A DNA stretch of 64,000 bases, taken from contig NZ_CP074102.1 in assembly GCF_018310535.1 (NCBI RefSeq), positions 2,666,001 to 2,730,000 of the forward strand, written 5' to 3'. Each line of letters starts with the position of its first letter. Within the stretch, counting starts at the first letter, position 1. The stretch comes from Streptomyces mirabilis. Lineage in GTDB: Bacteria; Actinomycetota; Actinomycetes; Streptomycetales; Streptomycetaceae. The notes under the pieces are model-generated. The model was not told where the DNA came from, did not search any database, and worked only from the letters and a program-made list of their open reading frames with translations. A program made the position numbers and the translations under genes. Below, piece by piece: positions 19,135-28,520 of this stretch.

Positions 19135-20415
19135 TTACCCAGCCTGAGGCAGGGTAAGGCTGCCCCGCAACAGGACCCTGGCCAGCGACTCCACGACCTC
19201 GGGCTGATAGTCGCGGGCGGTGGCCAGGCGCAGCTTCTCCAAAGCGGTGAGGGGCCCGCCCGGGCCTGCTTCCCTGGCCATCTCCTCGTACGCGTTGACG
19301 GCCCGCACGATCCGTGCCGTGACCGGCTGCTCCCGGTAGGGATCGGCCTGCCGCTCCACGACCACGGCGACCTCGGCGTCCACGCCGGTCTGGCGTACGA
19401 CGGCGCCGCCGAGGAGGGCGATGCGCCGCTGCTCGTCGGCGGAGAGCGCGGAGGTGGCTCCGGCGGGCACCGGGTCGACGAGGCTGAGCTGTCCGATGTC
19501 GTGCATGAGGGCCGCGTACTCCAGGATGGTCAGATCGGGCTCGGACAGCCCCAGCTCACGGCCGACGGCCCGGCTGAGCGCGGCGACCCGCCGGGCGTGC
19601 CCGGCGGGGGTGTACCCGGCGATCTCGGTCGCCCGCGCGAGTGAGGCGATCGTCTGCCGATAGGTGACGCGCACGGCGGCGAACCGCCGGACGGAGAGCT
19701 GGGTGAGCAGCAGGGGCAGCGAGAACACGGGCAGCGCCCACAGCCCGACGACCGCCACCGCGAGCGACATCACGGCCCCGGTCGCGCAGACCGCCGACCC
19801 GATGCCGAGCGTGGCCCGCAGCTCGTCCCGCAGCAGCGGTCCGAAGGGCCAGCGGGTCCGGGCGTGCGCCATCGCCGCCGCGAGCACGGCGTCGCACAGC
19901 GCGGTGAGCACCAGCAGGGAGACCAGCAGCAGGGCGTAGGAGGGACCGCTCCAGCCCGTCAACCTTCCCTGGATGTAGAGGGGTTGGAAGCAGACGGCGG
20001 CGAAGGCGACGGTGAGGACGCGCCGGGTGAGGTGGTCGGCGGTGGGCCCGCGACCGCGGGCGACGTGCGGTACGCAGCCGATGAGGGCCGCGGCCACGAC
20101 GACCGCGACGATCTCGAGGACGCCGTGGTCGGTGCGGTGTCCGGCGTTCTCGCCGAGCAGCGCGTACGCGAGGGCTCCGGCGGCGGCGAGCGGCGCCGAC
20201 TCCCGCTCCTCGGCCCCGCTCCAGCGGGTGAGCTCCCCCACGGCGATGAGGATCCCGAAGGCGAGCGCGACTCCTCGTTCCTCGAGACCGTGCCAGAAGA
20301 CGACGGCCAGCGAGACGACCGCGAGGAGCAGGGCGACCGCGTGAACGAGGGTGAGGGTGAGGGGGGCTCGCCCGACGATCCCGTACGCGGGAATCTCCAC
20401 CCCGACGACACTCAT
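19135..20415 (-). CDS. Membrane HD-domain protein, degenerate partner of the HD-GYP protein
   Basis: This 426-residue protein has an N-terminal membrane region with several helices (about residues 15-225) and a C-terminal HD domain (about 240-400). An HD pair is visible in YAALMHDIGQLSLVDPVP, but the HHExxDGxGYP block of true HD-GYP enzymes is missing. The protein may be an inactive or altered phosphodiesterase. The ATG at 20415 follows GGAGGCG and overlaps the upstream gene's stop, so it is coupled to the canonical HD-GYP protein with the same architecture. The pair is likely the product of duplication. Confidence 0.8.
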   Translation of the reverse strand: MSVVGVEIPAYGIVGRAPLTLTLVHAVALLLAVVSLAVVFWHGLEERGVALAFGILIAVGELTRWSGAEERESAPLAAAGALAYALLGENAGHRTDHGVLEIVAVVVAAALIGCVPHVARGRGPTADHLTRRVLTVAFAAVCFQPLYIQGRLTGWSGPSYALLLVSLLVLTALCDAVLAAAMAHARTRWPFGPLLRDELRATLGIGSAVCATGAVMSLAVAVVGLWALPVFSLPLLLTQLSVRRFAAVRVTYRQTIASLARATEIAGYTPAGHARRVAALSRAVGRELGLSEPDLTILEYAALMHDIGQLSLVDPVPAGATSALSADEQRRIALLGGAVVRQTGVDAEVAVVVERQADPYREQPVTARIVRAVNAYEEMAREAGPGGPLTALEKLRLATARDYQPEVVESLARVLLRGSLTLPQAG

Positions 20416-21881
20416 GGACGCCTCCGCCCGACGACGCCGCTCGACGGCGGGTCGCCACCCGTCGGCTCCCGGTCCGTGCCGCACTCGTCGGCGCCCGACG
20501 GACGCGCGCCCGTCCTCGTCGGGGACGGGTCTTTGCGTGTCGGGTTCCTCTCTGTCCGACTGGAAACGGTCGGAGCGGGCGGGTAGACCCCCGCGGTCAC
20601 CGCAGGATGCCACCCGTGGCGGTCCAGCGCTCGTACCAGGGCCCGTACCATCCCGGGGTCGAACTGCGCCCCCGCACACCGTTCCAGTTCCTCCAGCGCC
20701 ACCGGCACCGGCCGGGCCCGCCGGTAGGACCGGGTCGACGTCATCGCGTCGAACGCGTCGGCGACGGCCACCACGCGTGCGAACTCCGGGATCTGGCGCC
20801 CCACCAGCCCGTACGGGTACCCGCTCCCGTCGATCCGCTCATGGTGGTGCAGGATCGCCGACCGCGCCTCTCCGAGGAAGCCGATGCCGCGCACCATCTC
20901 GTGCCCGTACTCGGGATGCAGCTCGATGATCCGCCGTTCCTCCGGCGTCAGCGGCCCGTCCTTGCGCAGGAGCCGGGTGGGCACGCCCAGTTTCCCCACG
21001 TCGTGCAGGATCCCGGCGAACCGCAGCACTTCGACGCGCTCGTCGTCCATGCCCAGCTCACGGGCGATCATCATGGACGCCTGCCCGACCCGCTCGCTGT
21101 GCCCGCGCGTGTACCCGTCCTTGATGTCGACGGCCTGCACGAGGGCCCGGATGGTGGCCTGGTGGGCGGCCCGCTCCCGGTGGTACTGGGCGAACGCCCA
21201 GCAGGACACGTACATCGGCAGCAGGACGAGCAGCGCGGCGACAGGACCGTACGGACTGCGCCACAGCACCGCCATCATCAGCCCGGCGAGCCCGTGCACG
21301 GCGACGGAGGCGAGGGAGCGCGAGAAGAGCCCGCGCCAGGCGCCCCGCACCGGCACCCGCTCCGCGAGCGCCAGGATCCCGCCGTCGAGGGCGGTCAGCA
21401 CCACGCAGAAGGTGAGCACCGCGGCCCCGGCGGGTACGAGCGCGTACGGGAAGTGGGGCAGGGCGACCGCGTCCCGGCCGCCCAGCGCCCAGTGCACCCG
21501 GGACGCCGCCCAGACCGCGACGGCGAGCTGGGCCGCGCGCCAGACCCGGCGCAGCCACCGCGGCCGCTGTTCGACACGGGCGAGCAGCGCGCCCGGCAGC
21601 GCCACGAGCGCGGCGGCCGACGGCGGCAGCAGAAAGGCCCCGGCGAGCAGCACGGGCAGGAAGGTGCCCAGCCCTCTGGGCGCGCCCCGCTCGGCGACGC
21701 GGGCGGCGGCACCCTTGGGGCCCTGCGGGAAGGGGATGCGCTCGCAGCCGGCATACAGCGCTGCCAGCAGGGCGACGATCCACCAGGGTGCGTGAACGGC
21801 GGGCAGCGGAGCCAGGCAGGCCAGGGCGGCGGCGACGACACAGACGACGTAGAAACGCGCCCACGCCGGAATCGACCCCAT
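20412..21881 (-). CDS. Membrane-anchored HD-GYP domain protein
   Basis: This 489-residue protein has an N-terminal membrane domain (about seven helices to residue 225) and a C-terminal HD-GYP domain. The motifs are complete: RGHSERVGQASM, AGILHDVGKLGVP and HHHERIDGSGYPYG. HD-GYP domains typically degrade cyclic di-GMP, a key developmental signal in Streptomyces, though activity cannot be proven here. A charged, disordered tail of about 60 residues follows the domain. It is the first gene of a coupled pair with the degenerate HD protein. Confidence 0.9.
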   Translation of the reverse strand: MGSIPAWARFYVVCVVAAALACLAPLPAVHAPWWIVALLAALYAGCERIPFPQGPKGAAARVAERGAPRGLGTFLPVLLAGAFLLPPSAAALVALPGALLARVEQRPRWLRRVWRAAQLAVAVWAASRVHWALGGRDAVALPHFPYALVPAGAAVLTFCVVLTALDGGILALAERVPVRGAWRGLFSRSLASVAVHGLAGLMMAVLWRSPYGPVAALLVLLPMYVSCWAFAQYHRERAAHQATIRALVQAVDIKDGYTRGHSERVGQASMMIARELGMDDERVEVLRFAGILHDVGKLGVPTRLLRKDGPLTPEERRIIELHPEYGHEMVRGIGFLGEARSAILHHHERIDGSGYPYGLVGRQIPEFARVVAVADAFDAMTSTRSYRRARPVPVALEELERCAGAQFDPGMVRALVRALDRHGWHPAVTAGVYPPAPTVSSRTERNPTRKDPSPTRTGARPSGADECGTDREPTGGDPPSSGVVGRRRP

Positions 21882-22036
21882 CGCCTCGTTCCCTCCCCCG
21901 GACGTCCCCTGCCCCGGTCAGGCTCCGGAGCCTAGGACGAGGGGAACGGTACGGGGGCGGCAATGGCCGAATCCGCGGGCTCGGAGCCCGCGGATTAGCA
22001 CGTTCGGGTGATAACCGGACGATCTCCCCGGGGAGT

Positions 22037-22339
22037 TCAGGACTCCTGGGGTGTCGCGGTGACGTCGTGCTCGGGCACGGTCTGACCGGACCGGATCAGG
22101 TCGATACGGCCCATGACCTTGGCGCGCAGATCGGTCGGCACGTCGTCCTGGCCGCAGCACCGCTTGACCAGCTTCTTCACGGCCTGCTCGAGTCCGTACT
22201 TCTCGAGACACGGGGAGCACTCCTCGAAGTGCACCTCGAACTTGGTGCAGTCCGAGTCCGGCATCTCATGATCGAGGAACTCGTACAGGTGATCGAGTAC
22301 CTCACTGCAATCCGTCTCGTGCGGCTCTCCGCAGCTCAT
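22037..22339 (-). CDS. rsrA: RsrA, redox-sensing zinc anti-sigma factor of SigR
   Basis: This 100-residue protein holds SigR inactive until thiol oxidation. The zinc/redox residues match S. coelicolor RsrA by number: Cys11, His37, Cys41 and Cys44 (HFEECSPC). Under disulphide stress zinc is lost and a disulphide forms, freeing SigR. The start overlaps the sigR stop (ATGA). There are further cysteines at 3, 31 and in KRCCGQD. Confidence 0.97.
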   Translation of the reverse strand: MSCGEPHETDCSEVLDHLYEFLDHEMPDSDCTKFEVHFEECSPCLEKYGLEQAVKKLVKRCCGQDDVPTDLRAKVMGRIDLIRSGQTVPEHDVTATPQES

Positions 22340-23019
22340 GAGCCCGAGCCTTTCGCTTCGTTCGACTCTCCGGCGCCGGCCGGGACCAGCCCGCGGTCAC
22401 GGGCGTAGTCCTCGAGCATGCCGCGCAGTTGGCGACGGCCCCGGTGCAGCCGGGACATCACCGTACCGATGGGTGTCCCCATGATGTCCGCGATCTCCTT
22501 GTACGCAAAGCCTTCTACATCAGCGAGATAGACCGCGATGCGGAATTCCTCGGGGATCGCCTGCAGCGCAGCCTTGACGTCCGAATCGGGCAGGTGGTCG
22601 AGCGCCTGCGACTCCGCGGAGCGCAGACCGGTCGACATGTGCGACTCGGCACGCGCGAGCTGCCAGTCCTCGATCTCCTCGGCCGCACTGCGCTGGGGTT
22701 CGCGCTGCTTCTTGCGGTACGAGTTGATGAAGGTGTTGGTGAGAATGCGATACAGCCAAGCCTTGAGGTTGGTGCCCTCGCGGAACTGGTGGAAGGACGC
22801 GTACGCCTTCGCGTACGTCTCCTGCACCAGGTCCTCGGCGTCGGCCGGGTTGCGCGTCATGCGCAGGGCGGCCGAGTACATCTGGTCGAGGAATTCGAGC
22901 GCGTCCCGCTCGAAGCGCGCGGTGCGCTCGGCGGACGACTCCGTGCTCGTGCCCTGGCCCTCGGGCTGCTCCGCCTGGCCGTGATCGGTCCCTGCGTCGG
23001 TCCCAGTGACCGGACCCAC
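22336..23019 (-). CDS. sigR: SigR, thiol-oxidative-stress ECF sigma factor
   Basis: This ECF sigma factor drives thioredoxin and other thiol-homeostasis genes. The GTG at 23019 gives 227 residues, the size of S. coelicolor sigma-R. Region 2 contains [17 protein letters not shown] and region 4 contains [20 protein letters not shown]. An in-frame ATG at 23184 would add exactly 55 residues ([17 protein letters not shown] onward), equal to the known unstable sigma-R' isoform. A SigR-type promoter sits 60-85 bp before that ATG. Translation is coupled to rsrA. Confidence 0.97.
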   Translation of the reverse strand: MGPVTGTDAGTDHGQAEQPEGQGTSTESSAERTARFERDALEFLDQMYSAALRMTRNPADAEDLVQETYAKAYASFHQFREGTNLKAWLYRILTNTFINSYRKKQREPQRSAAEEIEDWQLARAESHMSTGLRSAESQALDHLPDSDVKAALQAIPEEFRIAVYLADVEGFAYKEIADIMGTPIGTVMSRLHRGRRQLRGMLEDYARDRGLVPAGAGESNEAKGSGS

Positions 23020-23242
23020 CTCCTCCAGCGACGTGGCAGGACCGAAACCGGTCCCACTCGAATCGGAGGATAGACGAACATCCACACCCGCCGCCGCTCG
23101 AACGGGGGCGGTCTTCGCCGCGTGCAGCACCGTCCAGTCCAGCTCAGGGCTACTGCTGCGGTTCGGGCAGATGGTCGAACCCATGCGGCGGACTTCCTCT
23201 CGTTCGAACGGTTCAGCACGCTCCGTGCTGTCTGCTCGGCAC

Positions 23243-23268
23243 AACAGTGGTCCGCCGCCCGACATTCC
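23243..23268 (-). promoter_or_regulatory. SigR-dependent promoter of sigR (sigRp2-like)
   Basis: On the minus strand GGAAT (23264-23268), an 18-base spacer and GTT (23243-23245) match the SigR consensus GGAAT-N18-GTT exactly. The transcript would start near 23235, upstream of the ATG for the long isoform, giving positive autoregulation. Confidence 0.9.
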
Positions 23269-23274
23269 CGTGCG

Positions 23275-23919
23275 TCACCCGAGTGACGCGATCCACCTCA
23301 CGACGCCGTCGGTGATGATCTCCAGGGCCGCATCCTGGTCGATCGGTGCCCGTTTCGGGACGGCGAAGCCATGATCGCCGTACGGCACCTCGATCAGATC
23401 GTGCGAGCCCTTCGGGAACTCCGCCGGCTTGCCGAACGGATCGTTGCCGCCCTGGACCACGAGGGTGGGCACCCCGGCGCCGAGGAGTTCGTCGGCGCGG
23501 GACTTCTCGGGCTTGCCGGGTGGGTGCAGCGGGAAACTGAGGGCGAGGACGGCGGTGGCGCCGAGTTCCGTCGCCGTACGGCAGGCGACGCGGGCTCCGG
23601 CGCTGCGACCGCCCGCGACCACCGGCAGCCCGGGCTTCGCGACCGTGGGCCACAGGCCCCGCCATCCCCCGTCCAGGGTCCTCGGCGCGGGCGCCAGCTT
23701 CTTCCCGGCCACCCGCCAGGGCTGCTCGACGAGCGCGACGCTCACGCCGTGCCCGGGCAGTACCGCGGCCAGCGCCTGGAGATCGCGCGCCTCGATACCA
23801 CCGCCCGCGCCGTGACTCACGGCAAGCACGAGGCGTGGCTTCCCGGCCCGGTGCCAGGTGACGCGGGCGGTACCGGCGTCCGTGTCGATCGTCTCGATCG
23901 CGTCCATGATCTCCGTCAC
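23275..23919 (-). CDS. Alpha/beta hydrolase (KANL3/Tex30-like)
   Basis: This 214-residue cytoplasmic hydrolase has the nucleophile elbow VVAGGRSAGARVACRT (G-x-S-x-G around RSAGA), a late acidic residue region (VVQGGNDPFGKP) and a C-terminal His in VPYGDHGFAVPK. These fit a complete Ser-Asp-His triad. The start is uncertain: GTG at 23919 or ATG at 23907, because the start region lies inside a 25-bp tandem repeat. The substrate is unknown. Its 3' end is only about 10 bp from the sigR promoter. Confidence 0.85.
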   Translation of the reverse strand: MTEIMDAIETIDTDAGTARVTWHRAGKPRLVLAVSHGAGGGIEARDLQALAAVLPGHGVSVALVEQPWRVAGKKLAPAPRTLDGGWRGLWPTVAKPGLPVVAGGRSAGARVACRTATELGATAVLALSFPLHPPGKPEKSRADELLGAGVPTLVVQGGNDPFGKPAEFPKGSHDLIEVPYGDHGFAVPKRAPIDQDAALEIITDGVVRWIASLG

Positions 23920-23972
23920 GTCAGGCTTGCAGGAGCTCCGTCACGTCGGGCTCCCATGAGCTCCGTCACGTC
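23904..23972. repeat. 25-bp tandem repeat duplicating a gene start
   Basis: The sequence CTCCGTCACGTC occurs at 23911, 23936 and 23961, a period of exactly 25 bp. On the minus strand each copy reads GACGTGACGGAG followed by a CTC or ATC and an ATG- or CTG-like triplet, so the repeat triplicates the translation start of the hydrolase gene. The outermost copy covers the SRAP stop codon. Confidence 0.85.
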
Positions 23973-24786
23973 AGAAAAGTGTGCCCTCTTCGGGGCCCTC
24001 CAGCTCCTTCAGCAGCTCCGGCCCGTTGTTGCGGACGTTGCTGACGGCCGTGGAGACGGGATAGGCGCGCATCAGCCCGGCGGGCGGCGGCGCGAGCAGC
24101 TCGCGCAGGCCGTCGACATCCGTACGGGCCGGGTCGAGCCAGGCGTCCCAGCGGTCCGGGGTGAGCATCAGGGGCATCCGCGGGTGAATGTCGGCGAGGG
24201 TGTACGGCCCCTCGGCGGGCGCCACCGCGAGCGGCGAGGTCTCCGCCTCGGTCGTGATCACCGAGCAGGTCGCCCACCAGGCCCGGGGGTGGTCGTCGGG
24301 GAGCGTCCTGTCGCGCCAGAACTCGTACAGCCCGGCCATCGCGAAGACCGAGCCGTCCGCGGGGAGCACGAAGTACGGCTGCTTGCGCGGCCGCTTCTTC
24401 TTGCCCTCGACCTCGAGATCGCGCTCGGTGGACCCGGTGACCCACTCGTAGTAGCCGTCGGCGGGGATGACGCAGCGCCGGGCGGCGAAGGCACGGCGGT
24501 ACGAGGGCTTCTCGTGCACGGTCTCCGCGCGGGCGTTGATCATCCGGGCGCCGCCCTCGGGCGTCTTGGCCCAGGACGGGACGAGCCCCCACTTGAGTCT
24601 GCGCAGCTGGCGAACCGGCTTCGGGCTCTGCGCGTCCTTAAGTGGGCGGTCGAGGACGGCATAGACCTCCTTGGTCGGAGCCACGTTGTAGTCGGGGTCC
24701 AAGGCCTCCTCGGGATCCCACTTCTCGACCTCAAAGATTCCTGCGAGATCCTCGGGCCTACGACTCGCTGCATACCGTCCGCACAT
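23971..24786 (-). CDS. yedK: SRAP-domain protein (YedK/HMCES family)
   Basis: This family covalently caps abasic sites in single-stranded DNA. The 271-residue protein begins MCGRYAA, with Cys2 as the catalytic residue once Met is removed. Other conserved parts are NVAPTKEV, INARAETV, RCVIPADGYYEW and ADIHPRMPLML with its His. The start at 24786 is fixed by the need for Cys2. It is divergent from the M50-like gene, with 50 bp between them. Confidence 0.93.
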   Translation of the reverse strand: MCGRYAASRRPEDLAGIFEVEKWDPEEALDPDYNVAPTKEVYAVLDRPLKDAQSPKPVRQLRRLKWGLVPSWAKTPEGGARMINARAETVHEKPSYRRAFAARRCVIPADGYYEWVTGSTERDLEVEGKKKRPRKQPYFVLPADGSVFAMAGLYEFWRDRTLPDDHPRAWWATCSVITTEAETSPLAVAPAEGPYTLADIHPRMPLMLTPDRWDAWLDPARTDVDGLRELLAPPPAGLMRAYPVSTAVSNVRNNGPELLKELEGPEEGTLF

Positions 24787-24836
24787 ACGTGCCACACTGC
24801 CAGATTCCGCGACACCAGAGGGAGCCACCACAGACA

Positions 24837-25559
24837 ATGGACAGCACCGCATCCACCTCGCTGGCCTCGCTCTGGGACCAGGTCTCCGGCACCCAGCCGG
24901 ACCCCGATCTGTGGGTGGTGATAGCCACCATGGTCGCCTCTCTCGCGGTGATCGTCCCGCACGGCGTCTGGCGTGTCTCCCGCAACGCCATCACCATCGC
25001 GCACGAGGGCGGCCACGGGCTGGTGGCGCTGCTGACCGGGCGGAGCCTCAGTGGTATCCGGCTGCACTCCGACACCAGTGGCCTCACCGTCAGCCGCGGC
25101 AAGCCCACCGGCCTCGGCATGATCCTCACAGCGGCGGCCGGCTACACCGCTCCCCCGCTGCTCGGCCTCGGCGGCGCCGCGCTGCTGGGCGTGGGCCGCA
25201 TCACTCTGCTCCTGTGGCTGGCCACGGCCCTGCTCGTCGCGATGCTGGTGATGATCCGCAACGCCTACGGGGCACTCACGGTGGTCCTCACCGGCGGCAC
25301 GTTCCTGGTGGTGTCCTGGCTCGCCGGACCCCAGGTGCAGGCGGCGTTCGCGTACGCCGTGGTGTGGTTCCTGCTGCTCGGCGGCGTCCGTCCGGCCTTC
25401 GAGCTCCAGGCCAAGCGCAGCCGGGGCGGCGCCGGCGACTCCGACGCCGACCAGCTCTCCCGCCTCACCCACGTCCCGGCGGGGCTGTGGCTGTTCCTGT
25501 TCCACGCGGTGTCCCTGTGCTCCCTGCTGGGCGGCGGCCGCTGGCTGCTGGGGCGTTGA
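24837..25559 (+). CDS. M50B-like membrane metallopeptidase
   Basis: This 240-residue protein has about six membrane helices. The zinc motif HEGGH (HExxH) is near residue 58 in NAITIAHEGGHGLVALLTG, and a later Asn-containing segment, VMIRNAYGALTVVLTGG, sits where the third ligand region is expected. The M50B family is related to site-2 proteases that cut within membranes. The ATG follows AGAGGGAGCC. The partner or substrate is unknown. Confidence 0.85.
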   Translation: MDSTASTSLASLWDQVSGTQPDPDLWVVIATMVASLAVIVPHGVWRVSRNAITIAHEGGHGLVALLTGRSLSGIRLHSDTSGLTVSRGKPTGLGMILTAAAGYTAPPLLGLGGAALLGVGRITLLLWLATALLVAMLVMIRNAYGALTVVLTGGTFLVVSWLAGPQVQAAFAYAVVWFLLLGGVRPAFELQAKRSRGGAGDSDADQLSRLTHVPAGLWLFLFHAVSLCSLLGGGRWLLGR

Positions 25560-25660
25560 GTGCCGGCTGCCGGGACGTTGAGGCACCCCTGAATCTTTCG
25601 CTCACATTCCGTCACTTTTGATCAAGATCTACCCCCACCCCCACCCACTAAAGTGGGCGC

Positions 25661-27001
25661 ATGACCGCGAACCCCGCCCACACCGCCCTCTGGCCCGCCC
25701 CGCACGCGAGCGGAGCCGTCGACGCGACGGTCCACGTGCCGGGGTCCAAGTCGGTCACCAACCGCGCCCTCGTCCTCGCCGCGCTCGCCTCGGAGCCGGG
25801 CTGGCTGCGCCGCCCGCTGCGCTCCCGCGACACGCTGCTGATGGCGGGCGCGCTGCGCGCGATGGGCGTCGGCATCGAGGAGACGGTGGCGTCCAGCTCC
25901 ACGGTCGCCGCGGGCCCGGACGCCTCCGGCGAGGCCTGGCGGGTCATCCCCTCGGGTCTTCAGGGCCCGGCCACGGTCGACGTCGGCAACGCCGGCACCG
26001 TGATGCGCTTCCTGCCCCCGGTCGCCGCCCTCGCGGACGGCCCCATCCGCTTCGACGGCGACCCCCGGTCGTACGAGCGCCCGCTGAACGGGGTGATCGA
26101 CGCGCTGCGCCTGCTCGGCGCCCGCATCGACGACGACGGCCGCGGCGCGCTGCCGCTGACCGTGCACGGCGGCGGCGCCCTGGACGGCGGCCCGGTGGAG
26201 ATCGACGCGTCCTCGTCGTCCCAGTTCGTGAGCGCCCTCCTCCTGTCCGGCCATCGCTTCAACCAGGGCGTCGAGGTCCGGCACACCGGCTCGACGCTGC
26301 CCTCGATGCCGCACATCCGGATGACGGTCGACATGCTGCGCGCGGTCGGCGCGCAGGTGGACACCCCGGAGTCGGGCGGCGAGCCCAACGTCTGGCGGGT
26401 CACGCCCGGCGCGCTGCTCGGCCGCGACCTGATCATCGAGCCGGACCTGTCGAACGCCCAGCCGTTCCTGGCGGCGGCCCTGGTGACCGGCGGCACGGTC
26501 GTCGTCCCCGACTGGCCCGCGCACACCACCCAGCCCGGTGACCGGCTGCGGGAGATCTTCACCGAGATGGGCGGTTCCTGCGAACTGACCGACAGCGGTC
26601 TGGAGTTCACCGGTTCGGGTGCGATCCACGGCATCGACGTGGACCTGAGCGAGGTCGGCGAGCTGACCCCGGGCATCGCGGCGGTCGCGGCCCTCGCCGA
26701 CTCCCCGTCCACCCTGCGGGGCGTGGCCCATCTGCGCCTGCACGAGACGGACCGGCTGGCCGCGCTCACCAAGGAGATCAACGAACTCGGCGGTGACGTC
26801 ACCGAGACCGCCGACGGCCTGCACATCCGCCCGCGCCGACTGCACGGCGGCATCTTCCACACCTACGACGACCACCGCATGGCGACCGCCGGCGCGATCA
26901 TCGGGCTGGTGGTGGAGGGGGTGCAGATCGAGAACGTGGCGACGACGGCGAAGACCCTGCCGGACTTCCCCGATCTGTGGACCGGAATGCTCGGGAACTG
27001 A
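25661..27001 (+). CDS. aroA: EPSP synthase (3-phosphoshikimate 1-carboxyvinyltransferase)
   Basis: This is the sixth step of the shikimate pathway, joining phosphoenolpyruvate to shikimate-3-phosphate. It has 446 residues. The phosphate-binding starts [18 protein letters not shown] and [12 protein letters not shown] are intact, as are the second-half motifs [17 protein letters not shown] and [14 protein letters not shown]. The ATG lies just after a small CCCACTAAAGTGGG palindrome. RsgA follows with 16 bp between, so the two genes probably share a transcript. Confidence 0.97.
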   Translation: MTANPAHTALWPAPHASGAVDATVHVPGSKSVTNRALVLAALASEPGWLRRPLRSRDTLLMAGALRAMGVGIEETVASSSTVAAGPDASGEAWRVIPSGLQGPATVDVGNAGTVMRFLPPVAALADGPIRFDGDPRSYERPLNGVIDALRLLGARIDDDGRGALPLTVHGGGALDGGPVEIDASSSSQFVSALLLSGHRFNQGVEVRHTGSTLPSMPHIRMTVDMLRAVGAQVDTPESGGEPNVWRVTPGALLGRDLIIEPDLSNAQPFLAAALVTGGTVVVPDWPAHTTQPGDRLREIFTEMGGSCELTDSGLEFTGSGAIHGIDVDLSEVGELTPGIAAVAALADSPSTLRGVAHLRLHETDRLAALTKEINELGGDVTETADGLHIRPRRLHGGIFHTYDDHRMATAGAIIGLVVEGVQIENVATTAKTLPDFPDLWTGMLGN

Positions 27002-27017
27002 CGGGCGGACCGGGATC

Positions 27018-28028
27018 ATGCGCCGCTACGGCAAGCACACCGACGAGGACGACATCCGCCAGCGCCCCAACCGCAAGGGCAACCGTCCGCGTACGAACAT
27101 CCGCCCCAAGCACGAGGAGGCGGTCGAGGGCATGGTCGTCACCGTCGACCGGGGCCGCCTGACCTGCCTCGTCGAGGACCGCCTCGTGACGGCGATGAAG
27201 GCCCGCGAGCTGGGCCGCAAGGCCGCCGTCGTCGGTGACCGGGTCGCGATCGTCGGCGATCTGTCCGGCGAGAAGGACACCCTCGCCCGCATCGTCCGCA
27301 TCGAGCCGCGCAGCTCGGTACTGCGCCGCACGGCCGACGACGACGACCCCTACGAGCGCGTGGTCGTCGCCAACGCCGACCAGCTCGCCATCGTCACCGC
27401 CCTCGCCGACCCCGAGCCGCGCCCGCGCCTGATCGACCGCTGCCTGGTCGCGGCGTACGACGCCGGCCTGGAACCCCTGCTGGTGCTGACCAAGTCGGAC
27501 CTTGCCCCGCCCGACGAACTCCTCGCGCTGTACGGGGCGTTGGGCGTCCCCTACGTCGTGACGAGCCGTGAGGAGCTGGAGAGCGGCGCGGCGGTGGACC
27601 GGGTGCGCAAGCAGCTGGACGGCAAGATCACGGCGTTCGTCGGGCATTCCGGCGTCGGCAAGACGACCCTGGTGAACGCGCTGGTCTCGCAGGAGCGGCG
27701 GCGCAGCACCGGCCACGTGAACGCCGTCACGGGCCGCGGCCGGCACACCACGACCTCGGCGCGCGCGATCCCGCTCCCGGGCAGTGAGGGCTGGGTCATC
27801 GACACTCCGGGCGTCCGCTCCTTCGGCCTGCACCACGTCGACCCGTCCCGGGTCATCCACGCCTTCCCCGACCTCGAACCCGGTACCGAAGGCTGTCCGC
27901 GCGCGTGCAGCCACGACGAACCGGACTGCGCGCTGGACCAGTGGGTGGCGGACGGCCACGCGGACCCGCAGCGGCTCTACTCCCTGCGCCGGCTGCTGGC
28001 GACGCGCGAGCGCACGGAGGGTGACTGA
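27018..28028 (+). CDS. rsgA: RsgA, ribosome small-subunit-dependent GTPase
   Basis: This circularly permuted GTPase matures the 30S subunit; it has 336 residues. An OB-fold precedes the G domain, whose motifs occur in permuted order: TKSD (G4), GHSGVGKTTLVN (G1) and DTPGVRSF (G3). The C-terminal zinc site is CPRACSHDEPDC. The basic N-terminus (MRRYGKHTDEDDIRQRPNRK) fits rRNA contact. It lies 16 bp after aroA. Confidence 0.95.
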   Translation: MRRYGKHTDEDDIRQRPNRKGNRPRTNIRPKHEEAVEGMVVTVDRGRLTCLVEDRLVTAMKARELGRKAAVVGDRVAIVGDLSGEKDTLARIVRIEPRSSVLRRTADDDDPYERVVVANADQLAIVTALADPEPRPRLIDRCLVAAYDAGLEPLLVLTKSDLAPPDELLALYGALGVPYVVTSREELESGAAVDRVRKQLDGKITAFVGHSGVGKTTLVNALVSQERRRSTGHVNAVTGRGRHTTTSARAIPLPGSEGWVIDTPGVRSFGLHHVDPSRVIHAFPDLEPGTEGCPRACSHDEPDCALDQWVADGHADPQRLYSLRRLLATRERTEGD

Positions 28029-28173
28029 GTCCCCTGAGCCCCCTTGTGACCTCCGCGTTGTTTGCGTGGGCGGCCCGTCGGTAAGTGCTTAGCCGGTCGG
28101 CAAATGCATAATCGCACCAAGCCGGACCCAGGCCGGACCAAGCAGTCGACGTGCGGACACGGGAGGACGAAAC

Positions 28174-28497
28174 ATGGCGTGGCTGCTGGTCGTTGTGGCG
28201 GGACTGCTCGAAACCGGCTTCGCCGTCTGTCTGAAACTCTCGCACGGCTTCACGAGACTCTGGCCGACGGTCGCCTTCTGCGTCTTCGCGCTCGGCAGCT
28301 TCGGTCTGCTGACCCTCGCCCTGCGCAAGCTCGACGTCGGCCCGGCGTACGCGGTATGGACCGGCATCGGCGCGGCGGGCACCGCCATCTACGGCATGAT
28401 CTTCCTCGGCGACCTGGTGTCGACGCTCAAGATCGTCTCCATCAGCTTCGTCATCATCGGCGTCATCGGCCTACAGCTCTCGGGCTCCGCTCACTGA
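28174..28497 (+). CDS. SMR-family exporter (SugE/Gdx-like)
   Basis: This is a four-helix small multidrug-resistance transporter of 107 residues, active as a dimer. The membrane-embedded glutamate is in VVVAGLLETGFAVCLKLSHG (Glu13), and the GxG/Trp segment AYAVWTGIGAAGTAIYG is conserved. The ATG follows GGGAGGACG. Such proteins export quaternary amines or guanidinium; the subtype cannot be fixed here. It is convergent with a TetR-type gene. I looked for a guanidine riboswitch upstream and did not find one. Confidence 0.9.
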   Translation: MAWLLVVVAGLLETGFAVCLKLSHGFTRLWPTVAFCVFALGSFGLLTLALRKLDVGPAYAVWTGIGAAGTAIYGMIFLGDLVSTLKIVSISFVIIGVIGLQLSGSAH

Positions 28498-28520
28498 GGC
28501 GCCCCGTCAGGGGTGCGGGG

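Noticed and set aside
23019..23184. WblC-dependent promoter inside the sigR leader
   Set aside because: Some TAnnnT-like hexamers exist (for example TATCCT on the minus strand), but none has a good -35 at the right distance with an AT-rich tract, so I did not annotate it.
23904..23972. CRISPR-like array
   Set aside because: Only three adjacent copies with no variable spacers, and no cas genes in the window.
28029..28173. Possible guanidine riboswitch before the SMR exporter
   Set aside because: I looked for ykkC-type conserved segments and the ACGR-loop hairpins and found neither.
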